DNA of 64,000 nucleotides, taken from contig JAFVIC010000065.1 in NCBI GenBank assembly GCA_017477935.1, forward strand, positions 1 to 64,000, in the 5' to 3' direction. The translations under genes were made by a program, and so were the position numbers. The notes beneath the pieces were generated by a model that saw nothing but the letters and a program-made list of their open reading frames with translations, did no database searches and was not told where the DNA came from. The stretch's first letter is position 1. Each line of letters starts with the position of its first letter. Source of the DNA: Akkermansia sp. (GTDB lineage: Bacteria; Verrucomicrobiota; Verrucomicrobiia; Verrucomicrobiales; Akkermansiaceae). Below are positions 10,801-19,326 of this stretch, piece by piece.

Positions 10801-13800
10801 AAAACTTTTTCCCTTCAGCTCCAAACCACACCACATAACGGGGTGCGTACCCGAAACAACGGATATAGAACAATCATTCAATCGAATTTTAGAGCTGACT
10901 AATTCAAATCCCTTGCCGCCCAGAGTTAATGTCGAATTTTCTCTGGGCGCTAATTGAATGTCTGCGACTCTCAGAACTGAGCGATCTTCGATTTCAATCG
11001 AACAATCCTGCAATTTTGAATCATCGTAACAGCAGAATACACCATTAAGTTTCAATTTAGCGGCGTTTATACACACATCCTCAAATAGTGCCAAACCGCT
11101 ATTTACTGATATATTTTCTGCCTGAATTTCTCCAACTCCTGTAAACTTATACAGACAATCATTGACTTCTATATTGTGTACAGCTATATTGCTGGGTATA
11201 GCAACTGTTCGACTACTTACAACCGGCCCTGTGTCACCCACCCTATTACCAAACACAAAATTTAGATTTTTTGATTCTTCTGTACAAAACGCCGCATGAG
11301 CATAGATATTTTCACCGCAATACTTCTTCCATCCGTCTTCCTTCGAGGCCAGGTGATACGCTGTATCATTAGCAACCCATTTTTCGTCGATTGCAGTACC
11401 TGTCCAATATAATGTTTTGCTTTTGTTGTACTCCTCCAGCATATCAGACATACCATCAGGGGTCGTAATAGTAGAAATAGAATCAATATACCACCTCGAT
11501 CCATCCTCCCGGGGCTTGTATGTTCCGGCCGTTGCATCGATATAAGGTCCATATTTCGGATCAAATCTGATAGTCATTAAACTTGTGATTCCTACGGCTG
11601 CATCTGAATCTTCTACGGCTTTATCTGAATCAGTATACATAACCTCGCAGTAATCATCACCTTTTTCATCCTTTCTAAATGAGGCCGTCCAGACAGTTAT
11701 CGCATGCCCAGCGGATTGATAAAGTTTTGCATTTTCATCTACCTCCAGAATCGGCTGATCCTCCTTCCCGGGTATTTTAGATGTACTACATAATTTAATA
11801 CCGAAAATTAATCCGGTCTCACTCAAATTGAAGAAATCTCTCACATTATCTTGGAATTTATCAACAGTGTTACCGAGCAACTGTCGCGAAGGCAAATTTT
11901 CAGAGCAAAATCCGAATGCGCTCCAGTTGTCAGTAACCTTGGGTAATAGGAAAGGATTATCTATACCTTTTGGAGAATCTATGCAGAACCACCATTCCAA
12001 AGCCCTTTTAGGCTCACCCGATATTCGCTTAGGGTTAACACACGTTGTTTCTATTTCCGGAAGGGATAGAGCGTCCATCATGTGACGATATATTTCATTG
12101 GCCTCTTGCTTGTCCCTATTGCGATTTGTAATCAAATTATCACCCTGATACAGCGGAGCATACCTATCCTGCCAGTACTGTATAACATTGGCAGAAGCAG
12201 CAATCCAACACGATTCATCTTCTTCTTTCTCTCCATACTTCAAGGGGTTCTTAATCCTATCCTTGTTGGTATCGTACCAGCAAAAATTATCATTCTGCCA
12301 AGTTTTTACATCTGAATGGTATAGCCATTTTGTTTTGTAGGTGTCACCGTCCGTATTAATATGCGAATAATAGAGAGTATCGCCTATCCAGCTGACCCTG
12401 CTGTCTGCTGTAGCAGTAAGCGGCAAAACGCTATTAATATCTACTGTCACGCCATTCTTCTTCCATATCTCATTAGAATAACTGTATGTCGAACCTCCGT
12501 AGGTAAAGCCTCCATTAGCTTCAAGCAAGGGAATAAAGGCTGTTACCCCTTCTATGCCTGAATCATCTACCTGGAGACTATTAGCACGGAAGGTTGATTT
12601 TTTGTTTACTTTTACCATGGGGTCTACGCGTGCCCCGCCATAATTCAAATCAAATAGTAGGGTTCCCTGCTCCGACTCAAAATTTAATCCCCCTCCCAAT
12701 GTCAACACGGTGTAAGATTCCGGTGCCTGGATAATGTGAATCGTCCCCCCTTTCACGGATAGAGTGTTCCCAATTTTCATATTAGCCCCACTTTTAAACT
12801 GTAAGGTTCCGGACGAAATTGACGCGCCATTTTGAATAATACTATTGCTCTGTTTACCGATAAAATAAACAGAACCATTAGCAACGCCTTGAACGGAATT
12901 GTATACAGGTGACAAGCTATTAAAATATATATTTTTGGATAACAGCGAATCGTATATAACTACAGAGCTATCGTTTTCAGATGTCGTGGAAAGATAAATT
13001 GTTGCCGCTTCAATAGCTATTTCGTTATTCTTGAATTGGACATGTTCATTACCTTGAAAACGAATATCTCCCACTGAATAGATAGCACCACCTTTATTAT
13101 TAACAAAAACTATTTCCTTATTGTTCGTGAAATAACCTGTTCCATATTTCGATGTTGTACAAATGGCCGCACCTTTACCTCCGGTCGAATTGTCAGCAAA
13201 GATAACCTTGTTAGAATTATTGTGTAAATATATTGTTCTCCAGTAATATGAATTATATCCGTTATAAGAAGTCAAACGAATGGCTCCGCCATCATTACCT
13301 GCAGAATTATGACTAAATTCAACTATTCCTTTCTGGTCAGTAATATAGGCATACCCAGCATTAATTGCACCACCATATTGATTAGCTGAATTATTACAGA
13401 ATTCTACTCTATCTTTTTGTCCGGCAATATTAACAAACGCAGCATTAACAGCACCACCGTTACCATCAGTTCTGTTACTGCTAAAAGAAACAGAACCATT
13501 ATCTGTTAGATATAAATAATTTGAATGAGTTCCATTCCAGCCTTTCCAATGATCATATAGCCCAATAGCACCGCCCCCGATTTTTGCATAGTTATCTTTA
13601 AAAATCACCTTGTCACACTCCTGTATATATACTGTATGGCCATCGCTTTCAATGGCACCGCCGACTCCATTCGTAGCTCTATTATCAATAAACCTAAGTT
13701 CATCAACATCAGTAATCTTACTATAATCACCACCTATAGCACCACCTCCAGCATAAGCTTTAACACCGGTTATATCATATGTGTATGTACATGTTGAAAC

Positions 13801-14109
13801 ATTATTTGAAAAAACAACATTTTTACTACCGGAAATTGTCAAACCATACCTAGCAACACCACCCGAATGATTACTTGTATTATAACGAAAAAACAGATAA
13901 TTATTATTATCGAATGATTCCGTTCTCATTGAACCTTGATTATGGCAAAAAATGAGTTTATCATTATTTCTGTACTCATCCTCAAACCAATTTCCATCTT
14001 CAGCTGTATACCCATGAAAAGTTGTACCAAATACAGGCTGTACTGCGCCAATGAACGAACTCATCAGCAAAAGATAGCGAAGAATAGGCAAGGGAAGATG
14101 CAATCTCAT
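7894..14109 (-). CDS. Giant Pmp-like autotransporter with an IdeS/Mac-like cysteine protease domain
   Basis: 2071 residues, predicted to be an outer-membrane autotransporter. Signal peptide 1-28. Residues about 70-350 carry GGA[IV] motifs (122, 150, 179, 218, 246, 274) alternating with FxxN motifs (100, 140, 170, 209, 237, 265), the hallmark of chlamydial Pmp beta-helices. A globular insertion at about 590-910 contains CWYDTNK, ESCWIAASANV (Cys634), AGHAITVW (His802) and MYTDSD (Asp827), matching the catalytic triad of IdeS/Mac (peptidase family C66). Beta-helix and autotransporter-associated strand repeats (for example GSGTLIIDTSNPEF) follow, then a C-terminal barrel of about 270 residues ending in the typical terminal Phe. 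The N-terminal passenger is very AT-rich compared with its neighbours, which suggests acquisition. The protease activity is inferred, not shown. Confidence 0.9.
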   Translation of the reverse strand: MRLHLPLPILRYLLLMSSFIGAVQPVFGTTFHGYTAEDGNWFEDEYRNNDKLIFCHNQGSMRTESFDNNNYLFFRYNTSNHSGGVARYGLTISGSKNVVFSNNVSTCTYTYDITGVKAYAGGGAIGGDYSKITDVDELRFIDNRATNGVGGAIESDGHTVYIQECDKVIFKDNYAKIGGGAIGLYDHWKGWNGTHSNYLYLTDNGSVSFSSNRTDGNGGAVNAAFVNIAGQKDRVEFCNNSANQYGGAINAGYAYITDQKGIVEFSHNSAGNDGGAIRLTSYNGYNSYYWRTIYLHNNSNKVIFADNSTGGKGAAICTTSKYGTGYFTNNKEIVFVNNKGGAIYSVGDIRFQGNEHVQFKNNEIAIEAATIYLSTTSENDSSVVIYDSLLSKNIYFNSLSPVYNSVQGVANGSVYFIGKQSNSIIQNGASISSGTLQFKSGANMKIGNTLSVKGGTIHIIQAPESYTVLTLGGGLNFESEQGTLLFDLNYGGARVDPMVKVNKKSTFRANSLQVDDSGIEGVTAFIPLLEANGGFTYGGSTYSYSNEIWKKNGVTVDINSVLPLTATADSRVSWIGDTLYYSHINTDGDTYKTKWLYHSDVKTWQNDNFCWYDTNKDRIKNPLKYGEKEEDESCWIAASANVIQYWQDRYAPLYQGDNLITNRNRDKQEANEIYRHMMDALSLPEIETTCVNPKRISGEPKRALEWWFCIDSPKGIDNPFLLPKVTDNWSAFGFCSENLPSRQLLGNTVDKFQDNVRDFFNLSETGLIFGIKLCSTSKIPGKEDQPILEVDENAKLYQSAGHAITVWTASFRKDEKGDDYCEVMYTDSDKAVEDSDAAVGITSLMTIRFDPKYGPYIDATAGTYKPREDGSRWYIDSISTITTPDGMSDMLEEYNKSKTLYWTGTAIDEKWVANDTAYHLASKEDGWKKYCGENIYAHAAFCTEESKNLNFVFGNRVGDTGPVVSSRTVAIPSNIAVHNIEVNDCLYKFTGVGEIQAENISVNSGLALFEDVCINAAKLKLNGVFCCYDDSKLQDCSIEIEDRSVLRVADIQLAPRENSTLTLGGKGFELVSSKIRLNDCSISVVSGTHPVMWCGLELKGKSFTLSASELSGNDALNSLLFAAITRQNSDIVLKYNDFIYKYEWIGADIVATTDELTTGGVNVAGGSLELSTGNEKEASFGSYGLVNLESKADICIHEGYGTTIQSSDTELYTLPGESIWLAGGTSILAPRITVSTDSCLVNDGILSCDSMHVENAATLYGSGKFGATIAENGSRVIVGDSPGAPVYQSLTLESGSALIFCIDGAVPATSASKGWGSGTHSVLHITGNDGLVVQDGASVQIGCSQNFLQNSPLGEIQKISAVQLCSPSQSELINTMQNSTTFYLSDEHDALSDITSAGVSIHHTQWKQGTKNTLELSFIVSTYPEDALIWTNGSGDGEWNSASLNWQKIDGEEAVFANDCNVAFYDGGTVELTQAIKPAIMVVSTPDNVTFGGDGQLFGSGLLVKEGSGTLIIDTSNPEFVGDIAVDGGCLIAARDGALGKSLIAMNNATLDLGDFSGPQAVYVRGKSKLQGISQLPFLYLADNSHASLSGGFNLCPGRRLVNEGNTTLNGSLTLSGGSLLFSSGGLKVSGGTSFTPGTTTIVDLSDWQGATSGTVTLAQFGLVNGYTEESLTLIGLEEEAWLIMNENSGVLTLSFSQTVPPSPEKTQQFNLNRNQRSVYKVMQSLRPSAKGELGNIVASITNSRSEEEVRALLDEVSGSEYATLMNSQMDGSMAHLRNLRNKMGYGWQLVGSQHLRAAIEMFQNQSEVENDAFGRGYSRNEEGGQLTLEFEGCVHMSSGVALAASRTELQPDKALRQEAQNTYVDFYTTYRSSGHDNGGYSAKISIGIGSHEYDLKRRVFSSLAIAETEGISVNFMHESAWTVQMVPQHCMQFYGVVESSWNYLKGFRENGAGAAFLNSCSEEAWATDITLGMRYVYEFSAFTSHSIFTVQGGVTTSVGDISTDMELYFADAPGCRYTQSSAARNRWGYNIGANLHLPINTTTAFYVGGEAILRGDSREWNANAGVQVAF

Positions 14110-14395
14110 AACAATTGCATACTACACTATTCTAATCGACAAGTCAAGTTTTAAATCAATACACAAAAAGTCACGGTCAAAGTCAATATAAGTCAATAGC
14201 TACAAACATCTCTTCAAGACTATATATTAAACCTCAAAATAACCGTCGATATTACATGCGACCTTATACAAATACATGTCGCATATTCAGCACTTTTCCA
14301 AGCTCTTTAATTCCACCTATCCTGATTCAATCAGCGACCGTTATTTCTAAATCTCAGGCATGCCACATACAGGTCAGAAAGAGGGATAAGGCAAG
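14110..14395. other. AT-rich intergenic region with GTCAA direct repeats
   Basis: The longest gene-free stretch near the autotransporter. Besides the promoter it holds GTCAA at 14143, 14176, 14182 and 14192, reading TTGAC on the minus strand just upstream of and including the -35 box. I see no convincing terminator for the upstream kinase gene and no small gene. Confidence 0.4.
14119..14147 (-). promoter_or_regulatory. Promoter of the autotransporter gene
   Basis: TTGACT (14142-14147), 17-base spacer, TAGTAT (14119-14124) on the minus strand, 9 bases before the ATG. The predicted leader is 2-3 bases. Confidence 0.65.
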
Positions 14396-16375
14396 TTACT
14401 CCCCCTGAGATAACGAAAGGCGGCTGAACCAATCGCGCACCATAATGGCAAAAGGAGCCTGCGACTGCGGCTGAGAGCGGTAGGGATTCGCGGCCTGCGC
14501 CGCCTGATAATCCCCGCAGAGCAAATGGCAAAGGGTGGCAAGCTCTCCCGCAAGTTCGCCGTGATTCAGGGTGACGGCAAGAGCCTTCACCTCATCCGGC
14601 GAGCAACCGGGCGTGTAATTCACACCACAGCGGCGGCTGAGCATGGCAAAGGCGGGTTCGGCGACATCGCAGACTTCAAGCATGACCTCCACTTCTGTGC
14701 GCAGGCTGTCGCCGAGATTCGGAATGCTGCGCAGGGAGTTAAGCCGGCTGCGAGCCTCGCCTATGCGGTGAGATTTCAACTCCTGCCGAGCCTGCGCCTG
14801 CCTTAGAGCAATGGCTCCACCGGCACAATCACGGGCGTAGGCATCATACGCGCTGCAGAACTGAGCATACGGCGCAGGAAGCGCCCCACGAGCGGCAGCG
14901 GCATCCGCCAAGAGTTTTTCAGCCTTGGCCGTCTCGTTGTACATAAAATGCAGCAAGGCCTTACGAGTAAGATAAACAGATTTCAGGTATGCGGAAGAAA
15001 ATTGCTCAGCCGGAACATCAGTTGCCATGCGGCTGAAATCCGAATAGATGTGCCGGGCTGCCGCGCAGCCTTCAGCGCGCCGGGACATGGTGACGAAGTG
15101 CTGAAATTCATCGGGCGAGGCGGGCATGTTGAGCATATCGGCCAACAGGGCGGCGTGCAGGGCTGACCAGGCAGCCAGCGCAGGGTCATACTCCGCAGTG
15201 GCCATGAGGGAGAAAAGTTCGTGAGCGCGCTCAAAATCATTCGCCAGGAGCGCTTCTTCCGCCAGGCTCAGCTCTTGCGCTACGGCATGAGCCGGCGGAG
15301 TGTAGAGCTGCTGCTGCGGACCGGGTGTGGCAAAATATGCAGCCAGCACGGCTACAACCGAGCCGATGGCAAAAGTGATACCGGCGTACTTCAAGGTGCG
15401 CCGCAGAAAAGCGCGGCGTCTTTCGGGGCTGTGTTCTTCCTCATCGCTGAGCAAGACGTCACGCACCGCAGTCAGCTCTGCCAGCAAATCGGAATAATTC
15501 GCCGGGCGATTGGCCGGCTCATAGGCCGTCATGTGGTCCACGAGATCGCACAGGCTCTCGTTCGCCCCCGACATACATTCCGCAAAGGGGGTCAGCCGCT
15601 GCTTGCGGCGGAGCAATTCCAGGATGGAAGTGGCCGGTTCTCCAAAATCGCCCACACCCGTGAGCAGGAATCGCAGGGTCATGCCGAGCGCGTAAATATC
15701 GGTTCGGGCATCTTCCTCACCGCGTTCCAGGGTTTCAGGGGGTACGTAGTAGGGTGTTGCCCAGATGATTTCCTCCGTATCCTCCTGCTGTTGACCGAGG
15801 GCCAGGCCGAAATCGAGCACCTTGGCGCAGCCTTCGGAATCAATAATGATGTTGCCGGGTTTCATGTCGCGGTGCAGCAGTCCGGCGTTGTGCGCAGCCT
15901 GCAACCCCGTAACAGCCTGTATGGTGTACTCAACTGCTTTCAACGGGGAGAGCGGGCCGCTCTCGTTGACCACGGTTTCAAGGTCGCGACCGTCCACCAT
16001 CTCCATGGCGATGTAGAATTGCCCCCTGGCCCGCCCGGCAAAGTACACGGATACCACATTTTCGTGGCGCACCTTGGCCATCATGGCGGATTCATTCTCA
16101 AACCTGGCCACGCGCTCCGGCTGGTTGCGGTAGGTGTCGTTGAGCAATTTGATGGCGACACTGCGGTTGAGCACGAGGTCACGCGCCCGAAGCACCACGC
16201 TCATGCCACCGATGCCGAGCACCCCCTCCACACGACAGCCCGATATCACGGTGTGCACGTAGTCGGTCAGGTTACACGCCGGACACGAGACCGGGGTGTA
16301 GAAACCCACTTCCGAAATATCGAGCTGTGCACCGCACACCGGGCACTGCCAAATTTCAACCGCGTGATCAGCCAT
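14396..16375 (-). CDS. Membrane-anchored Ser/Thr protein kinase with N-terminal zinc ribbon
   Basis: 659 residues. An N-terminal zinc ribbon (Cys11, Cys14, Cys31, Cys34) precedes a complete Hanks-type kinase: glycine loop GIGGMSV, Lys76 in VAIK, HRDMKPGN (168-175), DFG (188-190) and an APE-like PPE. One transmembrane helix (about 330-349) then leads to a roughly 300-residue helical, TPR-like tail that would lie on the other side of the membrane. It probably phosphorylates Ser/Thr in response to an envelope signal. A PP2C phosphatase gene is present at 50104-50823 but not adjacent. A strong terminator separates it from the upstream ROK-like gene, so it has its own transcript. Confidence 0.9.
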   Translation of the reverse strand: MADHAVEIWQCPVCGAQLDISEVGFYTPVSCPACNLTDYVHTVISGCRVEGVLGIGGMSVVLRARDLVLNRSVAIKLLNDTYRNQPERVARFENESAMMAKVRHENVVSVYFAGRARGQFYIAMEMVDGRDLETVVNESGPLSPLKAVEYTIQAVTGLQAAHNAGLLHRDMKPGNIIIDSEGCAKVLDFGLALGQQQEDTEEIIWATPYYVPPETLERGEEDARTDIYALGMTLRFLLTGVGDFGEPATSILELLRRKQRLTPFAECMSGANESLCDLVDHMTAYEPANRPANYSDLLAELTAVRDVLLSDEEEHSPERRRAFLRRTLKYAGITFAIGSVVAVLAAYFATPGPQQQLYTPPAHAVAQELSLAEEALLANDFERAHELFSLMATAEYDPALAAWSALHAALLADMLNMPASPDEFQHFVTMSRRAEGCAAARHIYSDFSRMATDVPAEQFSSAYLKSVYLTRKALLHFMYNETAKAEKLLADAAAARGALPAPYAQFCSAYDAYARDCAGGAIALRQAQARQELKSHRIGEARSRLNSLRSIPNLGDSLRTEVEVMLEVCDVAEPAFAMLSRRCGVNYTPGCSPDEVKALAVTLNHGELAGELATLCHLLCGDYQAAQAANPYRSQPQSQAPFAIMVRDWFSRLSLSQGE

Positions 16376-16416
16376 GATAGGGGGGATTGAGTGGAGAAAG
16401 GAAAAGCGCCGACATC

Positions 16417-16457
16417 AAAAAAAGCCGGGCAGGCACTTACGCACGCTACCCGGCTTT
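16417..16457 (-). terminator. Rho-independent terminator of the ROK-like gene
   Basis: On the minus strand AAAGCCGGG (revcomp of 16449-16457) pairs with CCCGGCTTT (revcomp of 16421-16429) around a 19-base loop and runs into seven T. Confidence 0.8.
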
Positions 16458-16473
16458 CAGTCAATTGATGGGA

Positions 16474-17871
16474 TTAGCCCAGCTTGGGCAGAGAAGCAGC
16501 GGCTACAGCCTGGCCGTGGCGCTTGGTCTTCTCATCGGGCACGCAGAGCGTGATGGCAAGCTCGGGGAACTCACCCTTGAGCACCTCGTTGGCCTTGTCG
16601 ATGATGAGCTGGCCGCCGTCACCCGTGGCTACGCGGCCCAGGAACAGCAGGTTGCGAAGTGCATAGAACTTCGAGAAGTAGGCGATGGTGTAACCGAACT
16701 CCACGCCGATGGTCTCGTAAATCTTGCGGGCGCGGTCATCGCCCTCAGCCATAGCGGCCTGCACCTTCTTGAGCTGCTCGGGGTAAGGCATGCTGCCGAA
16801 GTCGAAACCGGCACGGGGAGCCAGGCGGGCCACAGCCTGCTGGGAGAAGTACATGGCACCCACGCCCTTGTCCTTCGACCACTCGTCCACGCCGCCATCC
16901 TCCTGATAGTCAACGGGCACGAAAGCAAGCTCATTGAGCCAGGGCATGATGTGACCCTCGGGGTCAACATAACCGGCAGCGAGGGAGGTACCCATGGCAA
17001 TGCCGAGCACGGCATCGTCGTTCATGCCCATAGCACCGGCCAGAGCGGTTACCTCACCGTCGTTCACCACTTCGAAGGGAACCTCCTTACCCATGCGCTC
17101 GCTCCAGCGGTCTTTGAGCGTGCTGAACATGGGGCGGATGACGTTCACGAAGTCCTCCTGAGAGATACCGCGGAAGAGAGAGCCCACGCGGGGTTCGCTG
17201 TTCACATATACGCCGGCAGCGGAACCGCCGATGGCGTCCACCTGCGGCAAGTGCTTGGCGGCGCGCAGCAGAGAATCGTCCACACCCTCAAGCTGGTACA
17301 TGGGGTCGGTCTGGTGATAGGGATCCCAAACCACCTCTTCGGAGTACACAACCTCACCGTTCACCACAGCGGCGCACTTACGGTCAGAACCGCCGAGGTC
17401 GAAACCAATGCGGTAGCCATCAAGATTGCGGCCGAGGGAAACAGAGGTAGAGTTCTCAGCGGGCAGCTCGCAGGGGCAAGCAACCTTGACCACCTGAATG
17501 GGCTGGTCATAAATCTTCTTACCGATGAAGTCCCAATCGAACTCACGAGCACCACCGGCGCAGTAGGTAGCAGCCAACATGTCGGCAATCTTGTCAGCAC
17601 CGGCCACCATAATGGTGCAGCCGCCCTTCATCCAGAGAAGGAACTTAACGATTCGCTCGATGTAGAGATTGTTGAGGGCATCGTTCTCCTCACTAGAGGG
17701 GAGCACCTTGCCGCTCCAGCGGAAGCAGGTACCATCCATACGGGTGAGGGCGATGTCGATGGGCTGAGAGGCGGGGTCGGCAGCGACCTTATCCTCAAAA
17801 GCCTTGTTCCAAAGCACCGGAGCAATGAAGTCCGGATCGAGTACGGGTGTGAATTTCGGTTGGATATTCAT
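16474..17871 (-). CDS. ROK/hexokinase-like actin-fold sugar kinase
   Basis: 465 residues of the ASKHA (actin/hexokinase) fold. The phosphate-1 loop is GFDLGGSDRKCA, and VVNDGEVTALAG and GIAMGTSLAAGY correspond to the central phosphate-2/adenosine regions. It is longer than typical ROK kinases (about 300 residues) because of an extra N-terminal domain of about 150 residues that does not resemble a DNA-binding domain. The substrate is unknown; ROK members phosphorylate glucose, N-acetyl sugars or act as regulators. It has its own promoter and terminator. Confidence 0.75.
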   Translation of the reverse strand: MNIQPKFTPVLDPDFIAPVLWNKAFEDKVAADPASQPIDIALTRMDGTCFRWSGKVLPSSEENDALNNLYIERIVKFLLWMKGGCTIMVAGADKIADMLAATYCAGGAREFDWDFIGKKIYDQPIQVVKVACPCELPAENSTSVSLGRNLDGYRIGFDLGGSDRKCAAVVNGEVVYSEEVVWDPYHQTDPMYQLEGVDDSLLRAAKHLPQVDAIGGSAAGVYVNSEPRVGSLFRGISQEDFVNVIRPMFSTLKDRWSERMGKEVPFEVVNDGEVTALAGAMGMNDDAVLGIAMGTSLAAGYVDPEGHIMPWLNELAFVPVDYQEDGGVDEWSKDKGVGAMYFSQQAVARLAPRAGFDFGSMPYPEQLKKVQAAMAEGDDRARKIYETIGVEFGYTIAYFSKFYALRNLLFLGRVATGDGGQLIIDKANEVLKGEFPELAITLCVPDEKTKRHGQAVAAASLPKLG

Positions 17872-17886
17872 AACGTTACTTGGTGG

Positions 17887-17915
17887 ATATTATCATACTT
17901 AGTATCGGATGACAA
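17887..17915 (-). promoter_or_regulatory. Promoter of the ROK-like gene
   Basis: TTGTCA (17910-17915), 17-base spacer, TAATAT (17887-17892) on the minus strand, 15 bases before the ATG. Confidence 0.55.
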
Positions 17916-17943
17916 GCTAAAAAAACGGATAAGAGGGTTAAAA

Positions 17944-19308
17944 TCAGAATTCGCAGTTACGGGGAGTGCGGGGATAAGGCAGGACGTCGCGGATATTCTG
18001 CACACCGGTCACGAACATGATGAGACGCTCGAACCCTACACCGAAGCCGGCGTGAGGCACACTGCCAAAGCGGCGCAAATCATTGTACCAGTAATAAGCC
18101 TCGGCATCCATACCCAGGCGGGCTATATTGCCCTCGAGCACATCGAGACGGTCCTCACGTTGGCTGCCGCCGATAATTTCGCCGATACCGGGCACCAGCA
18201 CATCCATGGCGGTAACGGTCTTACCGTCATCGTTGAGTCGCATGTAGAAAGGCTTGATTTCCCTGGGGTAATTGTACACGATGACAGGGCACTTGAAGTG
18301 GCGTTCGGTGAGGAAACGCTCATGCTCGCTCTGCAAATCCATACCCCAGTAGGGCGGGTACTCAAACTTCTCGCCGCTGGCCAGCATGATGTCAATAGCC
18401 TCGGTATACGAGCAGCGCACGAAAGGCTTGTTGCTCACGGCCTCCAGTCGAGCACGCAGGCCCTTATCCACAAACTTGCAGAAGAATTCGAAATCCCCGC
18501 TCTCATCTGCCAGCATGGTGTCAGCGATGTGGCGGATGAAGGCCTCTGCCAGGTCCATATCGCCATAAATATCGCAGAAGGCGACCTCGGGCTCAATCAT
18601 CCAGAACTCCGCAGCATGGCGGGAGGTGTTACTGTTTTCCGCACGGAAGGTGGGGCCGAAGGTGTAGATGTTACTCAGAGCGCAGGCGAAGGTTTCGCCC
18701 TCGAGCTGACCGGAAACGGTAAGACTGGCGGGTTTACCGAAGAAATCACGCTCGTAGCTCTTATTCTCGGCCAGGGGGTCGAGGGTGGTGACATGGAACA
18801 TCTCGCCTGCACCTTCGCAGTCGGAGGCCGTGATAATAGGCGTGTGTACCCAGAAGAAATCACGCTCCATGAAGAAACGGTGCACGGCACGGGCAATGCG
18901 TGAGCGCGTGCGGAAAATAGCGCCGAACAGATTGGTGCGCGGGCGAAGGTGGGCAATCGTGCGCAGGAACTCAGGCGAGTGGCCTTTCTTCTGCAAGGGG
19001 TAATTCTCCGGCGATGTACCGACCAGGGTGATAGAGGTGGCCTGAATTTCCCACTTTTGCTTACCGGGGCTCTCAACCAAGTGACCTTCAACCGAGACGG
19101 ATGCGCCGGTGGTCATCTTTCCGATATTCTCATAACCGGGTATACCGGCATCAGCAATGACCTGAATAGAGGCCAGGCTGGTACCATCGTTCACCTCGAG
19201 GAAAGAGAACGCCTTGGAATCGCGGCGGGTGCGCACCCAACCCTGTACGAGAATTGAATCCAGCGCGGCATCGCTGGCCAGCGCATGTTTGACCAGAGTT
19301 CGTTTCAT
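17944..19308 (-). CDS. asnS: Asparagine--tRNA ligase
   Basis: Class IIb synthetase that charges tRNA-Asn directly. 454 residues: OB-fold anticodon domain ([22 protein letters not shown]), then the catalytic domain with [48 protein letters not shown] and the C-terminal motif 3 [15 protein letters not shown]. The HAAEFWMIE pattern and the lack of a GAD insert separate it from AspRS. It follows the Nudix gene after 18 bases, probably in one transcript. Confidence 0.96.
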   Translation of the reverse strand: MKRTLVKHALASDAALDSILVQGWVRTRRDSKAFSFLEVNDGTSLASIQVIADAGIPGYENIGKMTTGASVSVEGHLVESPGKQKWEIQATSITLVGTSPENYPLQKKGHSPEFLRTIAHLRPRTNLFGAIFRTRSRIARAVHRFFMERDFFWVHTPIITASDCEGAGEMFHVTTLDPLAENKSYERDFFGKPASLTVSGQLEGETFACALSNIYTFGPTFRAENSNTSRHAAEFWMIEPEVAFCDIYGDMDLAEAFIRHIADTMLADESGDFEFFCKFVDKGLRARLEAVSNKPFVRCSYTEAIDIMLASGEKFEYPPYWGMDLQSEHERFLTERHFKCPVIVYNYPREIKPFYMRLNDDGKTVTAMDVLVPGIGEIIGGSQREDRLDVLEGNIARLGMDAEAYYWYNDLRRFGSVPHAGFGVGFERLIMFVTGVQNIRDVLPYPRTPRNCEF

Positions 19309-19326
19309 GCAGACACTATAGCACCA

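Noticed and set aside
16387-18903. An 838-codon open frame on the plus strand
   Set aside because: It is the antisense shadow of the ROK-like and asnS genes, typical of GC-rich coding DNA; its translation is rich in His/Gly/Val without domains.
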